A DNA stretch of 64,000 nt from Trichocoleus sp. GTDB lineage: Bacteria; Cyanobacteriota; Cyanobacteriia; Elainellales; Elainellaceae. This document shows, piece by piece, positions 36,154-45,430 of the stretch. The stretch lies in assembly GCA_036702865.1 (NCBI GenBank), contig DATNQD010000036.1, forward strand, positions 1 to 64,000. Reading direction: 5' to 3'. The notes beneath the pieces are model-generated. The model was not told the origin of the DNA and searched no databases. It was given only the letters and a program-made list of their open reading frames with translations. A program made the translations under genes and the position numbers. Position 1 is the first letter of the stretch; each line of letters opens with the position of its first letter.

Positions 36154-36900
36154 TTACCCATTCCCAACTAAAACCCCAGGCTCTCTTTGGATTGGCACAA
36201 CACTCAAAATATCTATTTGAGAGCAGTATTTCAGATCGTCGTGGCAGTCGAGCCGTAGCAATCGTTTACCGTGGCTAGCGGAGTGCAAAAGCCCTAGCAA
36301 ATTGTTTTGCCACTGAGTATAAAGTGCAACTGCGCCAAACACTTCATCGTTGCCAGCAATTTCTTCCAGAGAATGACCTGCTTCAGCCAAATGACGACTG
36401 AGGCTATAGGCAATGGCTCCCGCACAAACGGTATCTTCCAGCGAGAAGCTGCCTTCCCATCCTGATCCAGCAATCCACACGGTTTCAGGGCGATGCTGCA
36501 AGAGGTACTGCACGATCGCTCCTCGGTTAACCAGCGCAGCCGCTAAAACGGTTTCTGCTTTTTGAATTCGCTCAAGACAACGAGTCCCATTCGTTGTACT
36601 GATGAAAAGCCGTTTGCCTGCAACCAGCTCAGGAGTACAGTCAAGAGGGGAGTTGCCCAGATCACAACCTGCAACTTTACCACCGCCCCTTTCTCCTGCC
36701 CGTAGCCGCTTGTCAGGCGACCATCGTTCACTAACCTGCATCAACTCGTCAATACTGCTAAACACTTGCACTGCTTCTGCACCAGCCGCCAGAGCCGTTG
36801 CCATGGTAGAAGTTGCACGGAGAACATCAACAGCGATCGCACAATCCGGCACAGAATTGGTCGGAGTCAGTTCGGGCGTGTGGAAAATAGATAGCTTCAC
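36154..36900 (-). CDS. comB: 2-phosphosulfolactate phosphatase ComB
   Basis: 248 residues, the full ComB length. ComB removes phosphate from 2-phosphosulfolactate in sulfolactate/coenzyme M synthesis; in cyanobacteria, which lack coenzyme M, the family's true substrate is unsettled. Visible motifs: [32 protein letters not shown] and [18 protein letters not shown]. The start is GTG 36900; no good ribosome binding site is seen. A 21-nt palindrome lies 53 nt upstream. It converges on the glycan array across the bidirectional terminator. Confidence 0.92.
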   Translation of the reverse strand: MKLSIFHTPELTPTNSVPDCAIAVDVLRATSTMATALAAGAEAVQVFSSIDELMQVSERWSPDKRLRAGERGGGKVAGCDLGNSPLDCTPELVAGKRLFISTTNGTRCLERIQKAETVLAAALVNRGAIVQYLLQHRPETVWIAGSGWEGSFSLEDTVCAGAIAYSLSRHLAEAGHSLEEIAGNDEVFGAVALYTQWQNNLLGLLHSASHGKRLLRLDCHDDLKYCSQIDILSVVPIQREPGVLVGNG

Positions 36901-36952
36901 AGGCAGATTGACTCAGGTATAGAGGTCAACAAAGGGATATAGACGAAAAACA

Positions 36953-36973
36953 ATAGGTTTGATAAGAACCTAT
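36953..36973. promoter_or_regulatory. Perfect inverted repeat upstream of comB
   Basis: ATAGGTT (36953-36959), 7-nt spacer, AACCTAT (36967-36973). It is 53 nt upstream of the comB GTG on the minus strand, where an operator or 5' leader hairpin could sit. No known consensus is matched. Confidence 0.3.
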
Positions 36974-37157
36974 AGGAAAAATTAACGATAGTCGAACACC
37001 ATTCTACGGCGATTGGGCAGTGAATAGGGTGGTTGAACTAGGGAGAATGCCAATTCAGCATAAAGTTCCCTTTATGTATAAAGTAAGCTTGGCTAATTGT
37101 AGAGAGCAAGGAACAAGCCGCAAATGGCAAGACGGCAGGCTTTTCGGCCTTTAGCCC

Positions 37158-39218
37158 TCATCCTCCCTCAGTTGCAGTCCAGGCTCGAAGCACTTCTGCC
37201 ACAGTCCAGGCTTGAGCAAAACAGCCGTGAGGTTGAAAGGGCGCGTCTCCATCAAAAATTTCGCCCAAGCTACCGACTCCATAGGCATTGAGGTGATCTG
37301 CCATGGGTTCTAGAAACTGCCGCGCTTGAGCAGGAGCGCCATAAACTCGAAGATGCGCCAGCACAAATGCGCCTATCAGCCAGCCCCAGGTCGTGCCTTG
37401 ATGATAAGCTCCATCCCGCTGCTGCGGCGTGCCGCCATACTGTCCATAGTAGTGGGGATCATCTGGTGCAAGAGAGCGCAAGCCATAGGAAGACAGGAGC
37501 GATCGCCCACAAACCTCGACCACGCTGCGCTGCTGAGCATAGCTTAAAGGACTTTCTGCCAGCGATACCGCAAAGATTTGATTGGGACGTAGAGCAGCAT
37601 CATTCCCGTCGGGCGTATCTAAAACGTCGTAGCAATAGCCCAAATCGCTGTTCCAGAAGCGATCGAAGCGAGCCAGTGTCCGATCGGCGATTGCTTCATA
37701 TTCCTGGTGGGGTTTACCGAGCTGACGCGCCACTTTTGCCATCGTGCGCAGGGCATTGTACCAGAGGGCATTCACCTCGATCGGTTTGCCAATTCGAGGA
37801 GTAACAACCCAATCCCCGACCTTAACATCCATCCAGGTGAGCTGCGTTCCGGGTTCCCCGGTGTAGAGGAGCCCATCAGCAGGATCAAGGTGAATGTTAT
37901 AGCGAGTACCACGACAGTGCCATTCAATAATTTCTGTCAGTACAGGAAAAAGCTCTGCCAGCAAATCGTCATCCTGCGTCATTTGATAATACTGATGCAC
38001 TGCCTCAAAGTACCAGAGGGTTGCATCTACCGTGTTATATTCCGGCTGCTCGCCTGCATCAGGAAATCGGTTGGGGAGCATTCCCTGACTGGCATAGTGA
38101 GCAAAGGTGCGGAGAATCGATCGCGCGACTTCTGGTCGTCCAGTAGAGAGCGTTAGCCCTGGTAGGCTGATCATCGTATCTCGTCCCCAATCGCTAAACC
38201 AGGGATAGCCCGCAATAATTGTTTTTCCCGGCAAAACTTCAGGGGGCACGACTTCAGACGGCACGGTTTCTCGCTTTCCGGTTCGCTGGAGTTTAGGGTG
38301 CGACGGCTGGGGCACCACGACCGATCGATTCACGATAAATTGATCAGCTGCCAGAACCAGTTGGTTGATCCAGGGAGGCGAGTCTTTTGAACCCATCGGA
38401 CGGTTACTTCTCCAAAGCCCCAACAATTTTTGTTCATGCGTTTGCCGCAGTTTGAAGGCGGCTGTACCGTTCAAGCTGGGCCGCGCATCGGTACTGGCAA
38501 CGATCGTCACAGATTCACCTGGGTGCAGCGTGATGTGAAAGGTGGCAACATGCAGATGGTCTTCCCGATCGCTCAACCCCCGCTCTCGTTCTCGCTCTAA
38601 ATAAAAGTCGTAGTACCAGTTGTGGAGCGTGATCACTTCAGCTCGATCGCTTAACAGATAGAACGGTACAGCTCCCACACAAGCCCCCACCCGAACGCCA
38701 TGCTTCACCCGCTCCACCCCCATTTGCCAGTTTAAGCTGCGAGTGTTGCCATGATAGTCCCGGTAGTTTACCAGCGCCTTCATCATCAGTGCCATGGGCA
38801 GGCTCGATCGCTGTAGCTCATATTGAATGTAGGTTGTGTTTGCGCCCGGCTGCATCCAGACTCGTTTTTCGAGCAGTGCATCAGCACAGGCAAATCGCCA
38901 GGTTGGAGTTGTGCCGTTCAGGGAAAAATGTTCAAGCAACCGATAGCCTTGAGGGTCAATGCTGCCGTCAATCCAGCGATCGGCACTCAGCGCATAAACA
39001 TCGTGATTATAGTGAACGATTTCCTCCAGCTTGGTCAGCATCAGTGTCCGTCCGAGGGGAGGTTTGAGGGCGGCAACCAGCAATCCGTGATAGCGACGGG
39101 TCAAGATTCCGGCAACCGTGCCTGAGGCGAATCCTCCAATGCCATTCGTGACCAACCATTCTCTAGAGGCTGCTGTGTGAGGATCGCCACAAATCTCTCG
39201 TCCAAATCCAATGTTCAT
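37158..39218 (-). CDS. Glycogen debranching enzyme / amylo-alpha-1,6-glucosidase (GH133-like)
   Basis: 686 residues. It hydrolyses alpha-1,6 branch stubs of glycogen or related glucans. The N-terminal domain has REWLVTNGIGGFASGTVAGI and RRYHGLLVAA, typical of this archaeal/bacterial debranching family. The C-terminal (alpha/alpha)6 catalytic domain has AGYPWFSDWGRDTMISLPGL (conserved Trp-Gly-Arg-Asp acid) and YNTVDATLWYFEAVHQYYQM. VEVNALWYNAL and YHQGTTWGWLIGAF follow. The start is ATG 39218; an in-frame TTG is 6 nt upstream. It stands alone; 257 nt separate it from comB. Role in polysaccharide turnover rather than glycogen is an alternative. Confidence 0.9.
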   Translation of the reverse strand: MNIGFGREICGDPHTAASREWLVTNGIGGFASGTVAGILTRRYHGLLVAALKPPLGRTLMLTKLEEIVHYNHDVYALSADRWIDGSIDPQGYRLLEHFSLNGTTPTWRFACADALLEKRVWMQPGANTTYIQYELQRSSLPMALMMKALVNYRDYHGNTRSLNWQMGVERVKHGVRVGACVGAVPFYLLSDRAEVITLHNWYYDFYLERERERGLSDREDHLHVATFHITLHPGESVTIVASTDARPSLNGTAAFKLRQTHEQKLLGLWRSNRPMGSKDSPPWINQLVLAADQFIVNRSVVVPQPSHPKLQRTGKRETVPSEVVPPEVLPGKTIIAGYPWFSDWGRDTMISLPGLTLSTGRPEVARSILRTFAHYASQGMLPNRFPDAGEQPEYNTVDATLWYFEAVHQYYQMTQDDDLLAELFPVLTEIIEWHCRGTRYNIHLDPADGLLYTGEPGTQLTWMDVKVGDWVVTPRIGKPIEVNALWYNALRTMAKVARQLGKPHQEYEAIADRTLARFDRFWNSDLGYCYDVLDTPDGNDAALRPNQIFAVSLAESPLSYAQQRSVVEVCGRSLLSSYGLRSLAPDDPHYYGQYGGTPQQRDGAYHQGTTWGWLIGAFVLAHLRVYGAPAQARQFLEPMADHLNAYGVGSLGEIFDGDAPFQPHGCFAQAWTVAEVLRAWTATEGG

Positions 39219-39488
39219 GAGCAAAGTAAGCGATGGGGGTGACAGTGATTACACTTTAGACCTTAGACAATGGCTAAAGCAGGATGGCGAGAGAAGCAAG
39301 TTCGTGCAGCTAAAAGTTCAGCCAAAAACTGCCAGCAGCCCAGGATCAAAGCCTATCGTTTAAACTTTGGCATGATGATCAGCAATCTGCAGAGGTCAAA
39401 TCCAAAAATTGCTATTTCGTTTTGCTATCTCACCAAATAGACAAGCTTTTTATTGCCGCTAATCAGGCTGTAGGGCACGAACGCTATA

Positions 39489-40334
39489 TTGAGTATCCGT
39501 TGTGATTTTCAGCTAGATTCTACGTCGGTGTTTAAAAATTTCAGGTTCTCTCCTCAATTCTTAGACGATGGGTGGCTTGCTCTAGCGATCGGTAATTCGC
39601 GGCTACATTGGGGCTGGTTTGCTGAAGGAAAGCTGCAATCAACTTGGGATACTCCACATCTTGATGCCGTTGAGCCAGGGTCGATCGCTTCGCTCATTCA
39701 TACTGATTGCCAACTTCAGATCCCGCTCTCCGCTCACTTACCCTGCTATATTGCCTCGGTTGTTCCCAGCCAGACAGCCCTCTGGCAACAGGCTCAAGCA
39801 CAGCTTCTCAGTCTTAGCGATGTTCCTCTCACCGGACTCTATCCAACCATGGGGATCGATCGTGCCCTTGCGCTCTGGGGAGCCGCCACAAAGTGGAAAT
39901 TGCCTGCTCTCGTGCTGGACGCGGGTACGGCATTCACCTTTACCGGAGCAGATGCCGAGGGTCGGTTGGTGGGGGGCGCAATTTCACCGGGGCTTCAGCT
40001 TCAAATGCGATCGCTAACAGAACATACCGCTGCACTCCCTTTGCTGAATCCTGAGGCAACCCTGCCACCTCGATGGGCAACTTCAACCCCTGAAGCCATT
40101 CAAAGTGGCATTCTCTATATGGTTCTGGCTGGAGTGCAAGACTTCATCGCAGCATGGATAACCCAATTTCCAGACACCTCGATCGTCCTGACCGGAGGGG
40201 ATAGCGTTTTACTCTGGCAGTGCTTAAAAGAAAGATCGCCAGAACTCAGTCAACGAGTGGCGATCGATCCTCATCTAATTTTTTGGGGAATGCAGGCAAT
40301 TGTTGAACAAAAACCTTCGTCCGGGCAGACCTAA
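39489..40334 (+). CDS. coaX: Type III pantothenate kinase
   Basis: 281 residues. Phosphorylates pantothenate as the first step of coenzyme A synthesis. ASKHA-type features: [12 protein letters not shown] (phosphate-binding loop equivalent), [27 protein letters not shown] and [15 protein letters not shown], with SIVLTGGDS in the C-terminal half. The start is uncertain: no ATG precedes the domain; TTG 39489 is used here and GTG 39528 is an alternative, neither with a ribosome binding site. The family usually begins near the IGNSR motif. Its last 4 nt overlap the convergent aar gene. Confidence 0.9.
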   Translation: MSIRCDFQLDSTSVFKNFRFSPQFLDDGWLALAIGNSRLHWGWFAEGKLQSTWDTPHLDAVEPGSIASLIHTDCQLQIPLSAHLPCYIASVVPSQTALWQQAQAQLLSLSDVPLTGLYPTMGIDRALALWGAATKWKLPALVLDAGTAFTFTGADAEGRLVGGAISPGLQLQMRSLTEHTAALPLLNPEATLPPRWATSTPEAIQSGILYMVLAGVQDFIAAWITQFPDTSIVLTGGDSVLLWQCLKERSPELSQRVAIDPHLIFWGMQAIVEQKPSSGQT

Positions 40335-41356
40335 CCCACCGTTAAGAGGGGACGGAAGCCATGTTTTACTGAGACCTGTCCAATCAAATCCATCTTTTCT
40401 AACGTGATTTGATTGCGTCCCCAGGAGAAGTTTGTGTGCAGCTTCTCAAATTCCAGCAGCATAGACTCTGCAAAGCAGGCAAAAAGCTGTCTTGCAGGAA
40501 CGTCCATATTAACGATGCTCATAATCCGCCAGTCAATATCCAGCGAATGTTCGACAATGCCACCGTTGAGGACGTGCACTCCTGGGTGTTGAACGATCGT
40601 CCCCATGTTTTTGGGATAGCCGCCATCAATTAGCAGACAAGGCTGTTTCAGTTTTGTGGGATCGATCTCCACGCCTTTGGGCATACTGGCAACCCAAACA
40701 ATAATGTCTGCTTGGGGCAAAGCCTCATCCAGGTTCATAATCTTGCCGCGCCCTAGCTCTTCTTGAAGTGCCTGGAGCCGTTCCTGATTGCGAGCAATCA
40801 ACAGTAGTTCTGCGACATCTGTTCTGGCATCAAGCCAGCGACAAACTGCACTACCAATGTCACCCGTTGCCCCACAAACTGCCACCGTTGCTTTCGATAG
40901 CTCAATCCCCAAGTCTTTAGACGCCTGCTCAACCTGGCGACAAATGATGTAAGCAGTATGCGTGTTGCCAGTGGTAAATCGTTCAAACTCAAGCTTGACG
41001 TTTCGCACTTGCCGGATCTGCTGCAAGTTAAAATTCTCGAAAATAATAGAGGAAAAACCGCCGAGTGCCGTAATGTTGATGCCGTGCTTCTGGGCGTGCG
41101 CCATCGCATTAATAATCTTGCGTGTCGCTGCTTTAATCCGCCGAGTTGCCAGCATTTCAGGCAAAAAGCAAGACTCGACATAGCGACCCTCGATCTGCTG
41201 TCCAGTGGCACTGGTGACTTTAATCGTGTCTACAATCTGAGGCGGGGCACTACACCAAAAATCTAGCCCCTGATCGGCATATTCTGGGTAGCCCAACTCT
41301 CTAGCAACGGACTGAGCGTGTTCTAAACTTGTCAGATGACCAATTAAACCAAACAT
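40331..41356 (-). CDS. aar: Long-chain acyl-[acyl-carrier-protein] reductase
   Basis: 341 residues, the usual length. It reduces fatty acyl-ACP with NADPH to a fatty aldehyde, the first step of cyanobacterial alkane synthesis, in the cytoplasm near membranes. Visible: [18 protein letters not shown] at the start, [20 protein letters not shown] with the conserved cysteine, and the NADPH motif [22 protein letters not shown] 41356 is clear. The aldehyde-deformylating oxygenase gene, which is usually directly upstream, is absent; an ABC ATPase gene lies there instead. The accA gene that often follows is also absent; coaX converges with a 4-nt overlap. Confidence 0.96.
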   Translation of the reverse strand: MFGLIGHLTSLEHAQSVARELGYPEYADQGLDFWCSAPPQIVDTIKVTSATGQQIEGRYVESCFLPEMLATRRIKAATRKIINAMAHAQKHGINITALGGFSSIIFENFNLQQIRQVRNVKLEFERFTTGNTHTAYIICRQVEQASKDLGIELSKATVAVCGATGDIGSAVCRWLDARTDVAELLLIARNQERLQALQEELGRGKIMNLDEALPQADIIVWVASMPKGVEIDPTKLKQPCLLIDGGYPKNMGTIVQHPGVHVLNGGIVEHSLDIDWRIMSIVNMDVPARQLFACFAESMLLEFEKLHTNFSWGRNQITLEKMDLIGQVSVKHGFRPLLTVG

Positions 41357-41400
41357 GGACAGCGAAGAGCCTATGTTTCAAAATCGAAGGGGACACGTGG

Positions 41401-41418
41401 GAGTGTAATCGAACACTC
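41401..41418. promoter_or_regulatory. Perfect inverted repeat upstream of aar
   Basis: GAGTGT (41401-41406), spacer AATCGA, ACACTC (41413-41418), 45-62 nt upstream of the aar start and downstream of the ABC gene stop. It could be an operator or a weak terminator for the ABC gene; no T-run follows. Confidence 0.3.
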
Positions 41419-41483
41419 TTAAAGATACTACACAAAAGCAGCAGGAATAATAAACCGTCGATCGAAGTAAATTTAACTGCGCT

Positions 41484-43229
41484 TTAGGGATGCGACAGCT
41501 GGATGGAGTCAGAAGCCGTTTGCAGACGAGACAAAAGTGGGGCAGCTCCCAAAAGAGCCTTGGTATAAGGATGCTGTGGATGGGTAAAAAGTTCCGCAGT
41601 TTCTCCCAGTTCCACAATCTTGCCCGCATTCATCACCGCAATTCGATCGCACAAGAACCTGGCTACCCAAAGATCGTGAGTGATAAAAAGATAGGTGAGA
41701 TCAAATTCTTGCTTCAGTTCCAGCATTAAATCTAACACTTGCGCCTGCACACTGGCATCCAGCATACTGACCGGCTCATCACAAACCAGCAGCCTAGGGC
41801 GAGTAATTAAGGCACGGGCGATCGCGACTCGCTGCTGCTGTCCACCAGACAGATCCTTTGGATAACGATGATAAAACTCATCTGCTGGCACTAACCCCAC
41901 CCGCTCCAGCATTTTTTTGGCTGCGGCTTCCGCTGCGATCGGGTCTGCCAGCTTGTGAATCAGTAAGGGATCAGCAATACTTTCGCCCACGGTCATCAGG
42001 GGATTGAGACAAGCGTGAGGGTCTTGAAACACCATTTGTATCTGCCGTCGGTGCGGCTGAAGTGCCTGATGCGAGAGCACAGTTAAGTCCTGCCCCAGAA
42101 ACTCCACCTTGCCCCTTGTCGGACGAATCAACTGTAAGACTGTCCGCGACAGCGTACTCTTCCCACAGCCAGACTCCCCCACCAACCCCAGAATTTCCCC
42201 TGGGTAGAGTTCTAGCGTCACGTCATCCACAGCTCGAATCGTTTTGTCTTGCCCCTGGGCCAGTAGCCGCGACATCAAATTTTGTTCCAGGGTGTAATGC
42301 TGTTCTAAATTCTGGATTCGTAAAATTGGGGACTGGGCAATGAGGGATGGAGATTGAGGCGATGGATTATCCTCCGTTCTAAGCTCTGCTTCTCCCCCTC
42401 TCCGCTTCCCTCCCTCTCCCCTCCCTGCCTGAAGATGCAAAGCAGACTGCAAGAGCGATCGACTGTACTCATGCTGCGGTTGGGTTAAAACGGTTTGGGC
42501 TGCCCCAAGTTCGACTAGCCTGCCCTGATACATCACCGCAATTCGATCGCAATATTCTCCCACCATCGCCAGATCATGCGAGATCAGCATTAACCCCATC
42601 TGGCGGTCCTGGCAGAGCCGAGTTAGCTCTTGCAAAATCTGAGCCGAAACGGTGACATCAAGGCTGGTCGTGGGTTCGTCTGCCACAATCAGCTTAGGAT
42701 CAAGCAGCAGTGCTAGAGCAATGGCAACTCGTTGCCGCATCCCGCCGCTAAATTCATGTGGGTATTGTGACCAGCGACTTGCTGGAATTTTGACGGCTTC
42801 CAGCGTGGCGATCGATCGATCCTTTGCCTCTCGACGCGACAAATTGAGCTGATGGGCACAGAGCGTTTCGATACAATGTTCCCCAATCGTCATTAAGGGA
42901 TCGAGGCGCGTCATCGGGTCTTGAAATACCAGGGCAACTGCTTCCCCTCGAAACCGCCGTAAGGCTTCTGGGGAAAAGTCAAACACTGACTGTCCTTCAA
43001 ATAGTACCCGTCCCTCAATTTGTGCTGAGGCAGGCATTAACCGCATTGCTGCCCGTCCCAAAGTCGATTTACCGCAGCCCGACTCCCCAACTAAACCAAT
43101 TCGCTCTCCTGCCCGAATCGAGAAGGAAACGTCATCGATTGCCCAATTGATCGGACGATCGGCTCCCGCCCGCCCACGACGCTGCGGATATGCTACTCGG
43201 AGATTCTGGATTTGAAACAGATCGCTCAT
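41484..43229 (-). CDS. Fused double ABC ATPase, oligopeptide/nickel type (DppD-DppF-like)
   Basis: 581 residues with two complete ABC domains. The first (1-265) has Walker A GLVGESGCGKSTLGRA, signature FSGGMRQRVAIA and Walker B LIVADEPTTSLD. The second (about 300-575) has GLVGESGCGKSTLSRT, LSGGQQQRVAIARAL and LLVCDEPVSMLD. This arrangement energises peptide, opine or nickel importers, whose permease and binding-protein genes are not next to it here. The joining segment (about residues 268-305) is Gly/Arg/Glu-rich and then Ser/Pro-rich, encoded by low-complexity DNA. ATG 43229 is the start. aar follows 127 nt downstream. Confidence 0.93.
   Translation of the reverse strand: MSDLFQIQNLRVAYPQRRGRAGADRPINWAIDDVSFSIRAGERIGLVGESGCGKSTLGRAAMRLMPASAQIEGRVLFEGQSVFDFSPEALRRFRGEAVALVFQDPMTRLDPLMTIGEHCIETLCAHQLNLSRREAKDRSIATLEAVKIPASRWSQYPHEFSGGMRQRVAIALALLLDPKLIVADEPTTSLDVTVSAQILQELTRLCQDRQMGLMLISHDLAMVGEYCDRIAVMYQGRLVELGAAQTVLTQPQHEYSRSLLQSALHLQAGRGEGGKRRGGEAELRTEDNPSPQSPSLIAQSPILRIQNLEQHYTLEQNLMSRLLAQGQDKTIRAVDDVTLELYPGEILGLVGESGCGKSTLSRTVLQLIRPTRGKVEFLGQDLTVLSHQALQPHRRQIQMVFQDPHACLNPLMTVGESIADPLLIHKLADPIAAEAAAKKMLERVGLVPADEFYHRYPKDLSGGQQQRVAIARALITRPRLLVCDEPVSMLDASVQAQVLDLMLELKQEFDLTYLFITHDLWVARFLCDRIAVMNAGKIVELGETAELFTHPQHPYTKALLGAAPLLSRLQTASDSIQLSHP
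42376..42437. repeat. Low-complexity purine/pyrimidine tract in the ABC linker
   Basis: On the plus strand this is a nearly pure C/T stretch, so G/A on the coding strand, encoding AGRGEGGKRRGGEAE. It resembles intergenic G/A-rich filler of cyanobacterial genomes and sits exactly between the two ATPase domains. Confidence 0.6.
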
Positions 43230-43678
43230 GAGGTTGGGGAAGAATGGGAAGGGTGATACTCCAGAGCAATACCATACGACTCTTTTACGTATGCCAACAG
43301 CTTTCAGTACGCCAACAGCACTGTTAGAAATTTATATTCATGAATCACTGCATCTCACTGCTCATCGCGATCGGTGCAAACTGGCTTTTGCTCTTGGTTC
43401 AACATCCAACCAAAACCACTGCTTAACCGAATCTTGCCATACGAGTCAGCGATCGATATCACTGGTGAGGGGAAGGAGCTGTTAACTGTTGTCATATGTC
43501 ATCATCATGCACCTGAAACACATGAACAAGCGCTAGATTCCTACCTCTCTGCCAGCCAGCAATTTTTTGATTGGAGCAGGGTTAATTCCTAAGCTGCACC
43601 CCTGAGTTTATCACCTGATCCCTGTTCCCTTTTCTTTCGCTTGGGGATAACTGAGAGAAGAAATTCAGGGGGATCTTC
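43230..43678. other. Intergenic region without a supported gene
   Basis: 449 nt between the divergent ABC gene and radC. Short frames exist (for example 43374-43592, beginning at a TTG with no ribosome site) but none resembles a known protein. Repeated ACGCCAACAGC/ATGCCAACAGC-like elements occur near 43290-43320. No hairpin, tRNA or riboswitch was recognised; the promoters of both genes should lie here. Confidence 0.5.
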
Positions 43679-44410
43679 ATGATGTATCGGCTCCGGGTTG
43701 CTGACTTACCTACCCATGAGCGACCGCGTGAACGGATGTTGACAGATGGGGCACGGAGCCTGGCAACAGCTGAATTGATTGCTATTTTGCTGGGAACGGG
43801 TCAAGGAGCAGGAAAGCTTTCGGCAGTGGGGCTAGGACAGTATCTTTTACAAAAGTTAGGAGAACATCAGCGCGATTCGCTGGCAGTGTTACGAGATGTC
43901 ACAGCACAAGAACTGATGGAAATTCCGGGGGTGGGTCCGGCGAAGGCAACCACAATTCTAGCGGCGATCGAGCTAGGGAAACGGGTACTCTCGTCTCGTC
44001 CTCCTGAAAGAACCGTAATCGATGATCCGGCAGTGGCGGCGGCAGTTTTAAGTCATGATCTGATGTGGCAGTCGCAGGAGCGATTTGCTGTACTGTTGCT
44101 GGATGTTAAGCATCGCTTAGTCGGAACTCAGGTGCTCACGATCGGTACAGCCACCGAAACACTGGCACATCCCCGCGATATTTTTCGAGAAGTGATTCGG
44201 CAGGGAGCAGTCCGGGCGATCCTGGCTCATAACCATCCTTCTGGCAGTCTTGAACCAAGCCCTGAAGATATTTCCTTAACGCGCCAATTATTGGCAGGCG
44301 GTCAATTGTTGGGGATTCCTTTGCTCGATCATCTCATTCTCGGAAACGGCAATCATCGCAGTCTGCGGCAAACAACCACCCTTTGGCAAGAATTTCCCCA
44401 AGGCGATTAG
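43679..44410 (+). CDS. radC: RadC family JAMM/MPN+ protein
   Basis: 243 residues, full length. An N-terminal helix-hairpin-helix-like segment ([20 protein letters not shown]) precedes the JAB/MPN domain with its metal site: Glu in [14 protein letters not shown] and the JAMM motif [14 protein letters not shown]. Originally called a DNA-repair gene, the family's actual function is uncertain; it is often found near mobile elements but here sits in housekeeping context. The start is ATG 43679 or the adjacent ATG 43682, following a G-rich stretch. Confidence 0.95.
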   Translation: MMYRLRVADLPTHERPRERMLTDGARSLATAELIAILLGTGQGAGKLSAVGLGQYLLQKLGEHQRDSLAVLRDVTAQELMEIPGVGPAKATTILAAIELGKRVLSSRPPERTVIDDPAVAAAVLSHDLMWQSQERFAVLLLDVKHRLVGTQVLTIGTATETLAHPRDIFREVIRQGAVRAILAHNHPSGSLEPSPEDISLTRQLLAGGQLLGIPLLDHLILGNGNHRSLRQTTTLWQEFPQGD

Positions 44411-44423
44411 TTCGTTATTCGCT

Positions 44424-44494
44424 ATACTTATTTGGGCGTTAAGTATCACCTGGTTGCGGTTGCAGATTGCAATGCTCTGGCTTATACTTAAGCC
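44424..44494. promoter_or_regulatory. Cluster of ATACTTA repeats and inverted repeats upstream of the STAS gene
   Basis: ATACTTA (44424-44430) pairs with TAAGTAT (44440-44446) across 9 nt. A second ATACTTA (44484-44490) lies inside another hairpin, GGCTTA (44479-44484) with TAAGCC (44489-44494). Three copies of one heptamer between radC and the STAS gene suggest an operator, or structured RNA in the leader. No known regulator consensus is matched. Confidence 0.3.
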
Positions 44495-44533
44495 TCACAA
44501 CTATTGCTTTGTTTATTTAGTATTGATTGATTC

Positions 44534-44540
44534 GAGGAGG
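44534..44540 (+). promoter_or_regulatory. Strong ribosome binding site before an ATT start
   Basis: GAGGAGG lies 5 nt before ATT 44546. An in-frame TGA stop is at 44528-44530, and no ATG, GTG or TTG exists between it and the conserved STAS protein start, so this site marks ATT as the probable initiation codon. Confidence 0.6.
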
Positions 44541-44545
44541 CTTCT

Positions 44546-44914
44546 ATTCCTGACGCACTTACCCTAACCGTTAGTCTCAGAGGCACACGCGAAGTTAGGG
44601 ACAACTGCCAACTCTTCCGCCTTGCAGGTCTGCTAGACGCTTTCTCCGAGCCGACCTTTCGTAAGGTGATAGATAAGTTTGTGGAGGAAAGTCCCAAACA
44701 CTTCATCCTCGACCTCTCCCAGATTGACTTTATCGATAGTTCAGGTCTGGGCGCGTTGGTGCAGCTTGTCAAGAAAGTGCAAAACAACGGAGGAACGCTG
44801 CAAATTGTGACGAATCCCCGCGTCACTCAAACGGTAAAGCTCGTTCGTCTGGAACAGTTTTTGTCTCTACAGCCTTCCGTTGATATTGCCTTGGAAAACC
44901 TGAAAAAAAGCTGA
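44546..44914 (+). CDS. STAS-domain anti-sigma factor antagonist, probable ATT start
   Basis: 122 residues if initiated at ATT 44546. The protein begins PDALTLTVSLRGTREVRDN, then FRLAGLLDAFSEPTFRKV, and contains the STAS core FILDLSQIDFIDSSGLGALV with the serine that is phosphorylated in SpoIIAA-like antagonists (IDSSGLG). RVTQTVKLVRLEQFLSL ends it. Such proteins bind anti-sigma factors or kinases in partner switching. The usual start codons are absent upstream: the first in-frame one is GTG 44666, which would delete the first third of the fold. The strong GAGGAGG before ATT supports the longer form. mini-RNase III follows after 42 nt. Confidence 0.82.
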   Translation: MPDALTLTVSLRGTREVRDNCQLFRLAGLLDAFSEPTFRKVIDKFVEESPKHFILDLSQIDFIDSSGLGALVQLVKKVQNNGGTLQIVTNPRVTQTVKLVRLEQFLSLQPSVDIALENLKKS

Positions 44915-44956
44915 TTTTAAGAGTAGCGGTTTGTGACTCAATGAGGCACGTTTATT

Positions 44957-45430
44957 GTGGAGCTTGAAACGCAAACTAGCAAAGATGCTGAGGCAGTTCG
45001 TTTACAGACAACGCTGCCTCTTCTGCTGTCTAGTAACCCCTATGCCTCCGAGATAAATTCCGCTATTCCAGTGCAGCGGCTTTCTCCGGCAGCTTTAGCT
45101 TATGTTGGTGATGCTGTATTTGAACTATTTATCCGAACCTATTATCTCACCCCACCCAAGCGATTAAAGGCTTATCATGAACAGGTGGTGACTCATGTTC
45201 GAGCCGAAACTCAAGCCCGTTATTTAAAGATCCTTCGTCCCCACCTGACTGAAGCTGAGCAAGATATCGCTCGACGCGGCAGAAATGCATCTCCGCGTGG
45301 GCCTAAGCGTCTTGATCCCGAAATTTATCAACAGGCAACTGGTCTAGAAACCTTACTTGGCTATCTCTACCTTACCGATTCCAATCGCTTGACTGAAGTT
45401 CTAGCATATCTTCAGCCAGAACTAGCTTAA
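44957..45430 (+). CDS. mrnC: Mini-ribonuclease III
   Basis: 157 residues. A lone RNase III catalytic domain without a dsRNA-binding domain, as in mini-III, which matures 23S rRNA ends. Signature [20 protein letters not shown] contains the conserved acidic residues; [20 protein letters not shown] and [13 protein letters not shown] hold the second acidic cluster. The start is GTG 44957. It precedes rlmB, another 23S rRNA enzyme, by 239 nt; the association of mini-III with an rRNA 2'-O-methyltransferase is seen in other bacteria too. Confidence 0.93.
   Translation: MELETQTSKDAEAVRLQTTLPLLLSSNPYASEINSAIPVQRLSPAALAYVGDAVFELFIRTYYLTPPKRLKAYHEQVVTHVRAETQARYLKILRPHLTEAEQDIARRGRNASPRGPKRLDPEIYQQATGLETLLGYLYLTDSNRLTEVLAYLQPELA

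Noticed and set aside
37137-37150. AGGC/GCCT hairpin directly after the debranching gene
   Set aside because: Only four pairs and no T-run; too weak to call a terminator.
39270-39440. A 56-codon basic ORF between the debranching gene and coaX
   Set aside because: No ribosome binding site and no recognisable sequence; a frame this short is expected by chance.
43374-43592. Possible 72-codon ORF in the ABC-radC spacer
   Set aside because: Begins with TTG without a ribosome site and resembles no protein; treated as noncoding.
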